Source of the DNA: Gemmatimonadota bacterium
Lineage (GTDB): Bacteria > Gemmatimonadota > Gemmatimonadetes > Gemmatimonadales > Gemmatimonadaceae
Assembly (NCBI GenBank): GCA_016871895.1
Contig: VHBO01000001.1
Location: forward strand, 1 to 64,000
Direction of reading: 5' to 3'
DNA: 64,000 nt
This document shows positions 27,179-34,158 of the stretch, piece by piece. The position numbers were made by a program, and so were the translations under genes. How positions within the stretch are numbered: position 1 is the stretch's first letter; each line of letters begins with the position of its first letter. A model generated the notes under the pieces. The model was not told where the DNA came from and did no database searches. It was given only the letters and a program-made list of their open reading frames with translations.

Positions 27179-28420
27179 CTACAACTTGGGGGCGAGGCCG
27201 TCGGCGAGCGAGGCACGATACGCCCGCCAGGCGGGGACGAGCCCGACGAGCGTCCCCGCCCCCACGACGAGCGCGAGGATCCCCCACTCGACCGAGGTGA
27301 GCGCGTGCGACTGCAGCGCGAGCCCGAAGCGCGCCTCCACCGGGCCACGCGCGACGGCGAGGCCGCCGTACACGAGCGCGGTGCCCGCGAGCGCGCCCGC
27401 GAGCGAGAGCAGCGCCGATTCGAGCACGAGGAGCCCGACGATGGTCCGCGGCCCCGCGCCAATCGCCCGCAACACCGCCATCTCACGCCGCCGCGCCTCC
27501 AGCGACGCATAAAGCGCCACGCACATCCCGAGGATCCCCACGAGCAGCGTCAGCAGCGCCACCACACGGAGCCCCACCTCGGCGCTGCCGATCGTCTGCC
27601 AGAGCTGCGCGAGTGCGACGCCGGGGATGATCGCGGTCAGCGGTTCCGTGCGGTCCTCGTTCAGCTCGCGCTGTAGCTGCAACGTCTCGAACCGGTTCTT
27701 CGTCCCGACGAGGAAGGCGGTGATCGGGGCGGGGCCCGTGGTCGGCGCGGTCGGCGGGCCCATCATCAGCCCCCCGCTCGCGGCCTCCGCCTCGTGCATC
27801 ACCGTCAGGCCCTCGAGCGTCGCGTAGAGCGCGCGGTCGATCGGCGTGAAGGTCTTCGCGATCACCCCGCTCACCCGGAACGGATGCGCGCCGTGCTCCG
27901 CGAAGGAGACCGCCGCCAGCCCGTGCGCGAGCACGACCTCGCTGCCGACGGCGTACCCGAGCCGCTCGGCGACATTGGCGCCGATCGCGACCTCTGCGTC
28001 CGTCGTGGGCGGGCCGCCCGCGACGAAGGTGACCGTCCGGTCGCGGAAGCGATATCGCTCGAAGAACGCCGCGGTCGTCCCGATCACACGGAAGCCACGG
28101 TGCGCATCGCCGAGCGCGTAGGGCACCGCCCATTTCACCGCCGGATGCGCGGCCCACCGCTCGTAGGTGGCCCACGAGACGCTCCCCGTCGGCGCCGACA
28201 TCCCGAAGACCGTCGAGAGGAGCACCTGCGTCGTGCCGCCACGCGCCCCCACGATCAGGTCGGTCCCTTTGATCGTCCCGGCGAAGCTCTCGCGCACCCC
28301 CACGCGTACCTGCTCGATGCCGAGCAGCAGCGCGACGGAGAGCGCGATGCTCAGCACGGTGAGCACCGAGAGGAGCGCCCGGTTGCGCAGCGACCGCCAG
28401 GCGAGAGCGACGAGGAGCAT
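27179..28420 (-). CDS. FtsX-like ABC transporter permease (MacB type)
   Basis: A 413-residue inner-membrane permease with the MacB/LolC layout: one N-terminal membrane helix (about 15-35, LLSVLTVLSIALSVALLLG), a large periplasmic domain (about 40-280) and three C-terminal helices (about 285-400) with REMAVLRAIGAGPRTIVGL coupling segment. It pairs with the ATPase gene just upstream, overlapping it by one base at ATG 28420 (GTG 28423 is an alternative). With the ATPase and the DUF3299 protein it forms a transport operon; comparable sets have been tied to zinc acquisition in vibrios, but the cargo here is unknown. Confidence 0.88.
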   Translation of the reverse strand: MLLVALAWRSLRNRALLSVLTVLSIALSVALLLGIEQVRVGVRESFAGTIKGTDLIVGARGGTTQVLLSTVFGMSAPTGSVSWATYERWAAHPAVKWAVPYALGDAHRGFRVIGTTAAFFERYRFRDRTVTFVAGGPPTTDAEVAIGANVAERLGYAVGSEVVLAHGLAAVSFAEHGAHPFRVSGVIAKTFTPIDRALYATLEGLTVMHEAEAASGGLMMGPPTAPTTGPAPITAFLVGTKNRFETLQLQRELNEDRTEPLTAIIPGVALAQLWQTIGSAEVGLRVVALLTLLVGILGMCVALYASLEARRREMAVLRAIGAGPRTIVGLLVLESALLSLAGALAGTALVYGGLAVARGPVEARFGLALQSHALTSVEWGILALVVGAGTLVGLVPAWRAYRASLADGLAPKL

Positions 28421-29148
28421 CACGCGGCGCTGGTCGTGGCCGTCGTCGCGGCGTCCGGATCCCCGACCGCCGCGGCGCGGTTCAGCGCGCCGAGCGCGAG
28501 CGTGCGGTCGAAGCGTGCGGCGAGGCCGAGGTCGTGGCTCACGAAGAGCAGCGTGCTCCCCGCCGCCGTGACCTGTGTGAAGAGGAGCTCGAGGAACCGG
28601 TCCCGTCGGTCGGCGTCGAGCGCGGAGGTGGGCTCGTCGCAGACCACGAGCGCCGGCGCGCCGATCAGCGCGCGCGCGACGGCCACGCGCTGCTGCTGCC
28701 CGACGCTCAGTTCGGTCACCGGACGCGAGAGCAGTGGGCCGATCTCCAGCGCGTCAGCGAGCCGCGCTGCGGCCGCGGCCGGGTCACCAGCGCGCTCGCG
28801 ACGTGCCGCCGAGAGGCGGCAGGGGAGGGTGATGTTCTCCCGGACCGAGAGGTACGGGATGAGGTTGAACATCTGGAAGACGTAGCCGAGGTGCGCGGCT
28901 CGAAAGCGGTCACGCGCGGCACCCGACATCGTATGGAGCGGTGCATCGAGCACCGTCACCTCCCCGGTACGCGGGGCGAGCACACCGGCGATCAGACCGA
29001 GGAGCGTCGTCTTGCCGCTCCCGCTCGGCCCGTGGAGGAAGACGCGCTCGCCCCGATGGACCTCGAGGGTCGGGACGTCGAGGACGGAGCGGCCTGCGCC
29101 GTAGCCGAAGGTGACTCCGGCGATGGCGATCGCCGCGGTCGACGTCAC
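28420..29148 (-). CDS. ABC transporter ATP-binding protein (LolD/MacB type)
   Basis: A 242-residue ATPase. Walker A is GPSGSGKTT (about 38-46), the Q-loop is in YVFQMFNLIPYLSVREN (about 92), the signature is LSVGQQQRVAVARAL (about 148-162), Walker B is LVVCDEPTSALD (about 168-179) and the switch His lies in LLFVSHDLG. The start GTG 29148 overlaps the stop of the DUF3299 gene by GTGA, and its own stop overlaps the permease start, so all three subunits are translationally coupled. Confidence 0.92.
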   Translation of the reverse strand: MTSTAAIAIAGVTFGYGAGRSVLDVPTLEVHRGERVFLHGPSGSGKTTLLGLIAGVLAPRTGEVTVLDAPLHTMSGAARDRFRAAHLGYVFQMFNLIPYLSVRENITLPCRLSAARRERAGDPAAAAARLADALEIGPLLSRPVTELSVGQQQRVAVARALIGAPALVVCDEPTSALDADRRDRFLELLFTQVTAAGSTLLFVSHDLGLAARFDRTLALGALNRAAAVGDPDAATTATTSAA

Positions 29149-29636
29149 CGGCCGGTGTACGGCTTCGCCGCGAGGCCCTCGATCTCGAAGCCGACCTGCC
29201 CATACGGCGAGTCGACGTTCTTGATGCGCAGCGTCCCCTCCATCCAGACCGCATCGAAGAGGTTGAGCCGCACCGACCGGCGTCCCGCCATCTGCACGAA
29301 CGCCATCTGGTTCGGCGGCGGCGGCGGGGTGTGCACGCAGGCGCCGTAGTACGGCACGAGGAGGAACTCGGCGCCCTCCTCCATCGCATCGTCGAGCGGG
29401 ACGACGAAGCCCGGGACGCGGACGAGCTTCCCGTCGAGCTTGCGGAGCGTGTCGGAGGCGCGGCCGTTCTCGTAGTCGAGGCCGGCGAGGATCCGCCAAT
29501 CGACGTTCACCGCGGCCGCGGGTGCCGCCGTGGCGGCGGGGGCGGCGGTGCGGGCCTGCGCCCTGAGGGTCGGGAGCGGGGCGAGCGCCGTGAGCGTGAG
29601 CGTCGTGACGAGGCGGGCGAGCGGGCGGATTCTCAT
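29145..29636 (-). CDS. DUF3299-family secreted protein
   Basis: A 163-residue exported protein. A signal peptide covers about 1-27 (ALAPLPTLRAQA). The DUF3299 core shows VRVPGFVVPLD (about 74-84), FLLVPYYGACVHTPPPPPNQ (split about 93-112) and VGFEIEGL near the end; the cysteine and histidine of ACVHTPPPPPNQ are the family hallmark and may bind metal. It heads the operon with the ABC transporter genes, where it probably acts as a periplasmic partner. TAGCTT ends seven bases before its ATG. Confidence 0.88.
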   Translation of the reverse strand: MRIRPLARLVTTLTLTALAPLPTLRAQARTAAPAATAAPAAAVNVDWRILAGLDYENGRASDTLRKLDGKLVRVPGFVVPLDDAMEEGAEFLLVPYYGACVHTPPPPPNQMAFVQMAGRRSVRLNLFDAVWMEGTLRIKNVDSPYGQVGFEIEGLAAKPYTGR

Positions 29637-29643
29637 ACCGCAA

Positions 29644-29649
29644 AAGCTA
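29644..29649 (-). promoter_or_regulatory. Candidate -10 element for the DUF3299-ABC operon
   Basis: TAGCTT on the minus strand with a seven-base gap to the ATG at 29636; no Shine-Dalgarno sequence lies between. Confidence 0.45.
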
Positions 29650-29738
29650 GCGTTATCACCGGGCGGGTGGAGGCCACCCGCACGCCTGCGGGCCGATTGC
29701 ATCGGGGTGGGTCGCGGCCTACCTTCTGATGATCGAGT

Positions 29739-29774
29739 CCGGCGCCCGGCCCCCACAGCCGGGCGTCGGTTTTT
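29739..29774 (+). terminator. Intrinsic terminator in the greA leader (attenuator candidate)
   Basis: A 12-bp GC stem (29739-29750 with 29758-29769, one G-U pair) around a seven-base loop, immediately followed by five Ts (29770-29774). It lies 25 bases before the greA ATG. No plus-strand gene ends upstream (the neighbour at 29145-29636 runs the other way), so it can only act on transcripts that start in the short region before greA. Confidence 0.8.
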
Positions 29775-29799
29775 CACTCCCCAGACGCGGCAGGTCGGT

Positions 29800-30273
29800 A
29801 TGATCGAAGCCCTCAAGCAGAAGCTGACGGACGAGGCGGAGAAGCTCCGTTACGAGCTCAACGTCACGCTCCCGAACGAGATCCGGAAGGCGGTGGAGCT
29901 CGGCGATCTGCGGGAGAACTCGGAGTACAAGGCCGCGCTCGAGCGGCAGCAGTTCGTGCAGGCGCGCCTCGGGCACCTGACGCAGCGGCTCTCGAAGCTC
30001 TCGTCCATCGATGAATCGCAGATCGCCGTCGACGCGGTCGGGATGGGTTCCAAGGTCGTGGTTGAGGACCAGAGCTCCGGCGAGCGCGAGGCCTACCACC
30101 TCATCTTCGGCGACGCCGAGGAGTTCGAGGACGGACAGGTCACGATGTCGTCGCCGATCGGGCGCGCCCTGCTCGGGAAGAAGGTCGGCGAGGTCGCGCT
30201 GTTGAAGCTCCCGGCGCGGACGCGGAAGCTGACGATCGTGGAGCTGACGACGATCCACGACGAGGTCGGCTGA
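29800..30273 (+). CDS. greA: Transcription elongation factor GreA
   Basis: A 157-residue factor that inserts its coiled coil into the RNA polymerase secondary channel to stimulate transcript cleavage. The coiled coil covers about 1-75 with the tip acidic motif GDLRENSEYKAA (about 40-51, Asp and Glu at the catalytic tip), and the C-terminal domain holds MGSKVVVED and SSPIGRALLGKKVGEV. Length matches E. coli GreA (158). ATG 29800 fits the family; its leader carries a strong terminator. The 3' end overlaps the convergent DUF2238 gene by 134 bases. Confidence 0.95.
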   Translation: MIEALKQKLTDEAEKLRYELNVTLPNEIRKAVELGDLRENSEYKAALERQQFVQARLGHLTQRLSKLSSIDESQIAVDAVGMGSKVVVEDQSSGEREAYHLIFGDAEEFEDGQVTMSSPIGRALLGKKVGEVALLKLPARTRKLTIVELTTIHDEVG

Positions 30274-30865
30274 ACCAGGCGAGCGCGATCACGCTCCCCG
30301 CGACGGCCAGCGCCATATCCTTCGGCGCATCGAAGCTGTCGCCCTGCGTGCCGAGATAGGCGGCCCCGAGGTCCCCGCCGAACGCCTCGGCGGCGAGCCA
30401 TTCGACGACCTCGTACGCGACCGCGTGTGAGGCGAGGATGGTCCCCGCGAAGAGCGGACGCCAGCCGCCGCGCGCCGTCGTGCGGGCGTCGATGAGGTCG
30501 AGTGCCGCCGGCGTCAGCAGGACGCCGTAGAGCAGGTGCATCACCCGATCGAAGTGATTTCGCTCGAAGCCGAGGAGGCCGGAGATCGAGGTGCCCGCGA
30601 CCGCGTGCGCGGCGGCGTCGTAGGGGACGAGCGAGTAGGTGTAATGCGCCCCGACCTCGTGCAGCATCAGGAAGACGAAGAGCCCCGTGTACGCACGCCG
30701 CGAGAGCGGGAGCGTACGATGCCTGCGCACGAGGAGCGGGATCGCGACGAGGACGAGGACGTTCTCGAGGAACCAGTCCTGTCGGTAGAGCGGATCGATC
30801 GCCAGCAGGAGCCACCACCCCGCGAACACCGCGAGCAGCACGGCGGGGTAGCGGCGGTCGGTCAC
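30140..30865 (-). CDS. DUF2238 (YjdF-like) membrane protein
   Basis: A 241-residue multi-pass inner-membrane protein. Family features are FLMLHEVGAHYTYSLVPYD (split about 66-84), FERNHFDRVMHLLYG (about 100-114) and GTQGDSFDAPKDMALAVAGS (about 174-193). The function of DUF2238 is unknown. After ALAWF (about 200) the sequence becomes a Ser/Arg/Ala-rich tail that is antisense to greA, suggesting that an original stop was lost and translation now runs into the neighbouring gene. The GTG start overlaps the TlpA stop (GTGA). Confidence 0.85.
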   Translation of the reverse strand: MTDRRYPAVLLAVFAGWWLLLAIDPLYRQDWFLENVLVLVAIPLLVRRHRTLPLSRRAYTGLFVFLMLHEVGAHYTYSLVPYDAAAHAVAGTSISGLLGFERNHFDRVMHLLYGVLLTPAALDLIDARTTARGGWRPLFAGTILASHAVAYEVVEWLAAEAFGGDLGAAYLGTQGDSFDAPKDMALAVAGSVIALAWFSRPRRGSSSAPRSSASASAPGASTARPRRPSSRAGRARSATTS

Positions 30866-31470
30866 GGTGTCGTGCCGCCTCCCGCGGGTGCCGGGGCGCG
30901 CGCAGCACCGATGGCCGCGGTATCCGAGGTCGCGCCGCCGGTCGTGCCGAGCGCCTCGCGCAGCGCCGCGGTGAGCGCGGGGTCATCCGCCGTCACCGGC
31001 CCCACGTGGCGCCACCGGAGGGTGCCGTCGCGGTCGATCAGATAGCTCGCCGGCACCCCGATCGCGAGGAAGGTCGACGACACCCGATCATCGGGGTCGT
31101 GCCAGAGCGCGTACGATGCCCCGAGCTCCTGCGCGAATGGGGCGATGCGATCGCGTTCGCCCGGCTCGTCGATGCTCACGCCGACGACGGTGAGCCCCGC
31201 CGCCTCGTGACGGCGCTGCAGGGTGTCGAGCGCCGGCATCTCCTGCCGGCACGGCTTGCACCAGGTGGCCCAGATGTTGAGGAGCACCACGCGGCCCCGC
31301 AGGTCGGCGAGCGCGACGGGCGCGCCCGCGACGGAGGTGGCGGCGTAGGTCGGTGCGGGCGCACCGACGGCGACCGGGGCCGCCGACGTCGCCTCGGCGC
31401 GATCGCCGCGCGCGCATCCGCCGAGGGCGAACGCGAGCACGACGCGGCGTGCGAGTCCGCGGACGCTCAC
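30862..31470 (-). CDS. TlpA-family thiol:disulfide lipoprotein
   Basis: A 202-residue lipoprotein: residues 1-19 form a signal with lipobox ALGGC (Cys19). The thioredoxin fold has the active site NIWATWCKPCRQEMPAL (about 68-84), VVGVSIDEP and the cis-Pro segment GVPASYLIDRDG (about 143-154). It would reduce or exchange disulfides outside the cytoplasmic membrane, for example in cytochrome or metal-centre assembly. The gene is coupled on both sides by GTGA overlaps to the sialidase-like and DUF2238 genes. A Pro/Ala/Thr-rich tail follows the fold. Confidence 0.9.
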   Translation of the reverse strand: MSVRGLARRVVLAFALGGCARGDRAEATSAAPVAVGAPAPTYAATSVAGAPVALADLRGRVVLLNIWATWCKPCRQEMPALDTLQRRHEAAGLTVVGVSIDEPGERDRIAPFAQELGASYALWHDPDDRVSSTFLAIGVPASYLIDRDGTLRWRHVGPVTADDPALTAALREALGTTGGATSDTAAIGAARAPAPAGGGTTP

Positions 31471-32705
31471 TTCGCCTCCGTCCGCAGTAGCGCGACCTTC
31501 ACGGTGCTCGGCGCACCGGGGAGCGTCCACGCGATCACCGCGCCCCCTGCGACGCGGGTCATCCGCGGGAAGCCGCTCGCCCGCGTTCCGGCGGAGGGGC
31601 TGACCACGAGCGGCGTCTCCATCGTGCCGTCGCGCCGCACGATCCGGGCGCGTACCTCCGCGCCCTCGCCGCCGACGCGCTCGATCCAACTCACCAGCGC
31701 CCGGTCGCCGTCGAGGAGCTCCACATCGACACGCCCTGTCGGGAGCCCACCGTCGATCCGCACCGGCGCGCCGAACGTCGCCCCCGCATCCGTCGAGAAG
31801 ACCACCTGCACGCGGGCGGTGTCCTGCGCCCCCGTGAACCAGACGGCGGCGACGGTGTCGCCGACGGTGCTCACCGCGGGCCCGTTCACTGGGCAGAAGT
31901 CGATCGCCCACCCATCCTCGTGAAGCCGTGCCGGCGCGGTCCACGCGCCGTCGACGTGGCGGATCACCGCCATATCCCGGATTCCCTCGGCGGAGCGGTC
32001 GCGATAGACGGCGACGAGACCCCGCGTCGTCCGCGCGAGCGCCGTCTGGCAGCAGTCGCAGACGCTCGAGTCGGCGATCGCCCGCGACACCACCGCGCCC
32101 TCCGCCCACCGCGCGACGCCGAACTGCATCGGGACGGAGGCGTGGCCGTCGGGCCCCGGGGGGGCGAGGGCGCCCGCCGAGCCGTCGAGGAGTGTCACGT
32201 CCGCACCGCCGGCGGCGTCGGGCAGGACGCTCACGAAGCCGTGCTCGGCCGCGACCCCCTCCGGATGCGGCAGGCTGCTCGGCCCCCAGGTGGCTCCCCC
32301 GTCGCGCGACGCGGCGAGATGGACGTCGTAGTGCACCCGCCCCCCGCCGTTCCGCTGCAGCCAGTGCGCCAGCAGCGTTCCGTCGCTCAGCGTCACGAGC
32401 GAGGGGAAGTCGGCCCAGTTCACGAAGAGGTCCCGGCGACGCACCACCTCCTGCGGCGCACTCCACGCGCCGGTGGTCGGATTCCACGTCGCGAAACGGA
32501 GCGCCGTGGTGGAGTCCGCCTCCTTCGCGAGCCAGCTGAGCGTGACCCGACCGTCCGGCGCGGTGGCGACGAAGGGCTCGGCCGCGTCCCCCGCGACCGG
32601 GGAGGTGAGGGCCTCGAGGGCGAGCGGCGGCGCGACCTCCGCCGTGCGGCAGGCGGTGGCGAGGGCGAGGAGCCCGAGGGCGAGTGACCATCGGCGGAGG
32701 TGCAT
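31467..32705 (-). CDS. Sialidase-like beta-propeller lipoprotein
   Basis: A 412-residue lipoprotein (lipobox LATAC, Cys19) with BNR/Asp-box-like repeats, for example SRDGGATWG (about 141-149) and FSTDAGATFG (about 298-307), predicting a six-bladed propeller. A cysteine cluster SVCDCCQTALA (about 212) and DFCPVNGPAV (about 260) may bind metal or form disulfides, which would suit the TlpA oxidoreductase encoded next. Catalytic sialidase residues (Arg triad, Tyr-Glu) are not obvious, so hydrolase activity is doubtful. It starts a three-gene operon with TlpA and DUF2238. Confidence 0.8.
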   Translation of the reverse strand: MHLRRWSLALGLLALATACRTAEVAPPLALEALTSPVAGDAAEPFVATAPDGRVTLSWLAKEADSTTALRFATWNPTTGAWSAPQEVVRRRDLFVNWADFPSLVTLSDGTLLAHWLQRNGGGRVHYDVHLAASRDGGATWGPSSLPHPEGVAAEHGFVSVLPDAAGGADVTLLDGSAGALAPPGPDGHASVPMQFGVARWAEGAVVSRAIADSSVCDCCQTALARTTRGLVAVYRDRSAEGIRDMAVIRHVDGAWTAPARLHEDGWAIDFCPVNGPAVSTVGDTVAAVWFTGAQDTARVQVVFSTDAGATFGAPVRIDGGLPTGRVDVELLDGDRALVSWIERVGGEGAEVRARIVRRDGTMETPLVVSPSAGTRASGFPRMTRVAGGAVIAWTLPGAPSTVKVALLRTEAK

Positions 32706-32851
32706 CGGGCGCGGAATGGTCAGTGACAGCGGACGCATCGAGGGGATCGGGCCGGAGGGCGGTGGGACGGGGACCACGGGAGTCCCAATCTCGGGGAGGC
32801 GCGGGGCCCTCGGCAACGTCCCCACGCCCTGCATCGCGTCAGGCCCCTCCC

Positions 32852-32857
32852 TACCTT
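32852..32857 (+). promoter_or_regulatory. Candidate -10 element for fadI-fadJ
   Basis: TACCTT ends five bases before the ATG at 32863. The gap is TCGGG, too close to the start to serve as a normal Shine-Dalgarno site. Confidence 0.4.
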
Positions 32858-32862
32858 TCGGG

Positions 32863-34158
32863 ATGACCCTCTCCACCCCCGGGCGCCGCGTCGCGATCAT
32901 CGACGGCGTCCGCACCCCGTTCGCGAAGGCCGGTACCGCGCTCAAGGGCTTCGGCGCGATCGAGCTCGGCAAGCTCGCCGTCGCCGAGCTCGTCCATCGC
33001 ACCGATCTCGATCCCGCGTCGGTCGACCTCCTCGCGTTCGGCACGGTGATCCCCTCCGTGCTCGCGCCGAACATCGCGCGCGAGATCGCCCTGATGCCGC
33101 TGCTCCCCAAGGGCGTGCAGGCGTGGAGCGTCTCGCGCGCCTGCGCCTCCGCGAACCAGGCGATCACCGACGCCGCCGACCAGATCGCGCTCGGCCACGC
33201 CGAGGTCGCGATCGCCGGCGGCGCGGAGTCGCTCTCGAATGTGCCGATCCTGCATTCGCGCGGGTTCTCCGACGCGCTCGTCGCCGCGAGCCGGGCGAAG
33301 TCCACGGGGCAGCGCCTCGCCGCCCTCGCCGCCATCCGGCCGCGCGACCTCGTCCCGGTGACGCCGGCGATCGCCGAGCCGACGACCGGCGAGACGATGG
33401 GGCAGTCGGCAGAGAAGATGGCGAAGCTCAACGGCATCACCCGCGAGGCGCAGGACGCGCTCGCGCTCGCCTCGCATCTGCACGCCGCCGCCGGCATCGC
33501 CGATGGCCGGATCGGCGCCGAGCTCGTGCCGGTCCTCCCCGCCGACGGGCGGGGCGCCCCTCTCACCGCCGACAACGGTGTCCGCAGCGACACCACCGCG
33601 GCGCAGCTCGCGAAGCTCAAGCCCGTCTTCGATCGCCGCTACGGCACGGTCACGGCGGGGAACGCCTCGCCGCTCACCGATGGTGGCGCGGCGGTACTCC
33701 TGATGCGCGAGGACGCCGCGAAGGCTGCGGGGTTCCGGCCCAAGGCGTACATCCGCAGCTATGCGTACGCCGCGCTCGACCCGGGCGAGCAGCTCCTGCA
33801 GGCGCCGGTGCTCGCGGCGCCGCTCGCGCTCCAGCGCGCGGGGCTCACCCTCGCCGATATGGACCTCGTCGAGATGCACGAGGCTTTCGCGGCGCAGGTC
33901 CTGTCGAACCTCGCGGGGTTCGAGTCGCAGGCGTGGGCCGAGCGCGCGGGGGAGACGAAGCCGCTTGGCGCCGTCGATCGTGCGAAGCTCAACGTGCTGG
34001 GCGGCTCCATCGCGATCGGGCATCCCTTCGGGGCGACCGGCGCGCGCGTGACGACGACGCTCGTGAACGAGCTCGTGCGTCGCGGCGGACGCTACGGGCT
34101 GATGACCGTCTGTGCGGCCGGCGGGCTCGGCTTCTCGATGGTCGTGGAGGCCGCGTGA
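32863..34158 (+). CDS. fadI: Acetyl-CoA C-acyltransferase (3-ketoacyl-CoA thiolase)
   Basis: A 431-residue thiolase that performs the last step of fatty-acid beta-oxidation. The nucleophile Cys94 is in VSRACASANQA, NASPLTDGGAAVLL precedes the C-terminal half, His is in EMHEAFAAQVLSN (about 344), IGHPFGATGAR follows, and the general-acid Cys is in CAAGGLGFS near 418. The length and the TPFAKAGTALKGF start match the FadI rather than FadA branch. It overlaps fadJ by GTGA, so both subunits of the complex are coupled. TACCTT lies five bases before its ATG. Confidence 0.94.
   Translation: MTLSTPGRRVAIIDGVRTPFAKAGTALKGFGAIELGKLAVAELVHRTDLDPASVDLLAFGTVIPSVLAPNIAREIALMPLLPKGVQAWSVSRACASANQAITDAADQIALGHAEVAIAGGAESLSNVPILHSRGFSDALVAASRAKSTGQRLAALAAIRPRDLVPVTPAIAEPTTGETMGQSAEKMAKLNGITREAQDALALASHLHAAAGIADGRIGAELVPVLPADGRGAPLTADNGVRSDTTAAQLAKLKPVFDRRYGTVTAGNASPLTDGGAAVLLMREDAAKAAGFRPKAYIRSYAYAALDPGEQLLQAPVLAAPLALQRAGLTLADMDLVEMHEAFAAQVLSNLAGFESQAWAERAGETKPLGAVDRAKLNVLGGSIAIGHPFGATGARVTTTLVNELVRRGGRYGLMTVCAAGGLGFSMVVEAA

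Noticed and set aside
31467..32705. Active sialidase
   Set aside because: Asp-box repeats are present but the arginine triad and catalytic Tyr-Glu pair are not evident, so only a propeller is called.
33123..34154. Upstream extension of the fadJ frame
   Set aside because: It overlaps fadI in another frame and is Arg/Ala/Gly-rich shadow sequence. FadJ homology starts at 34155.
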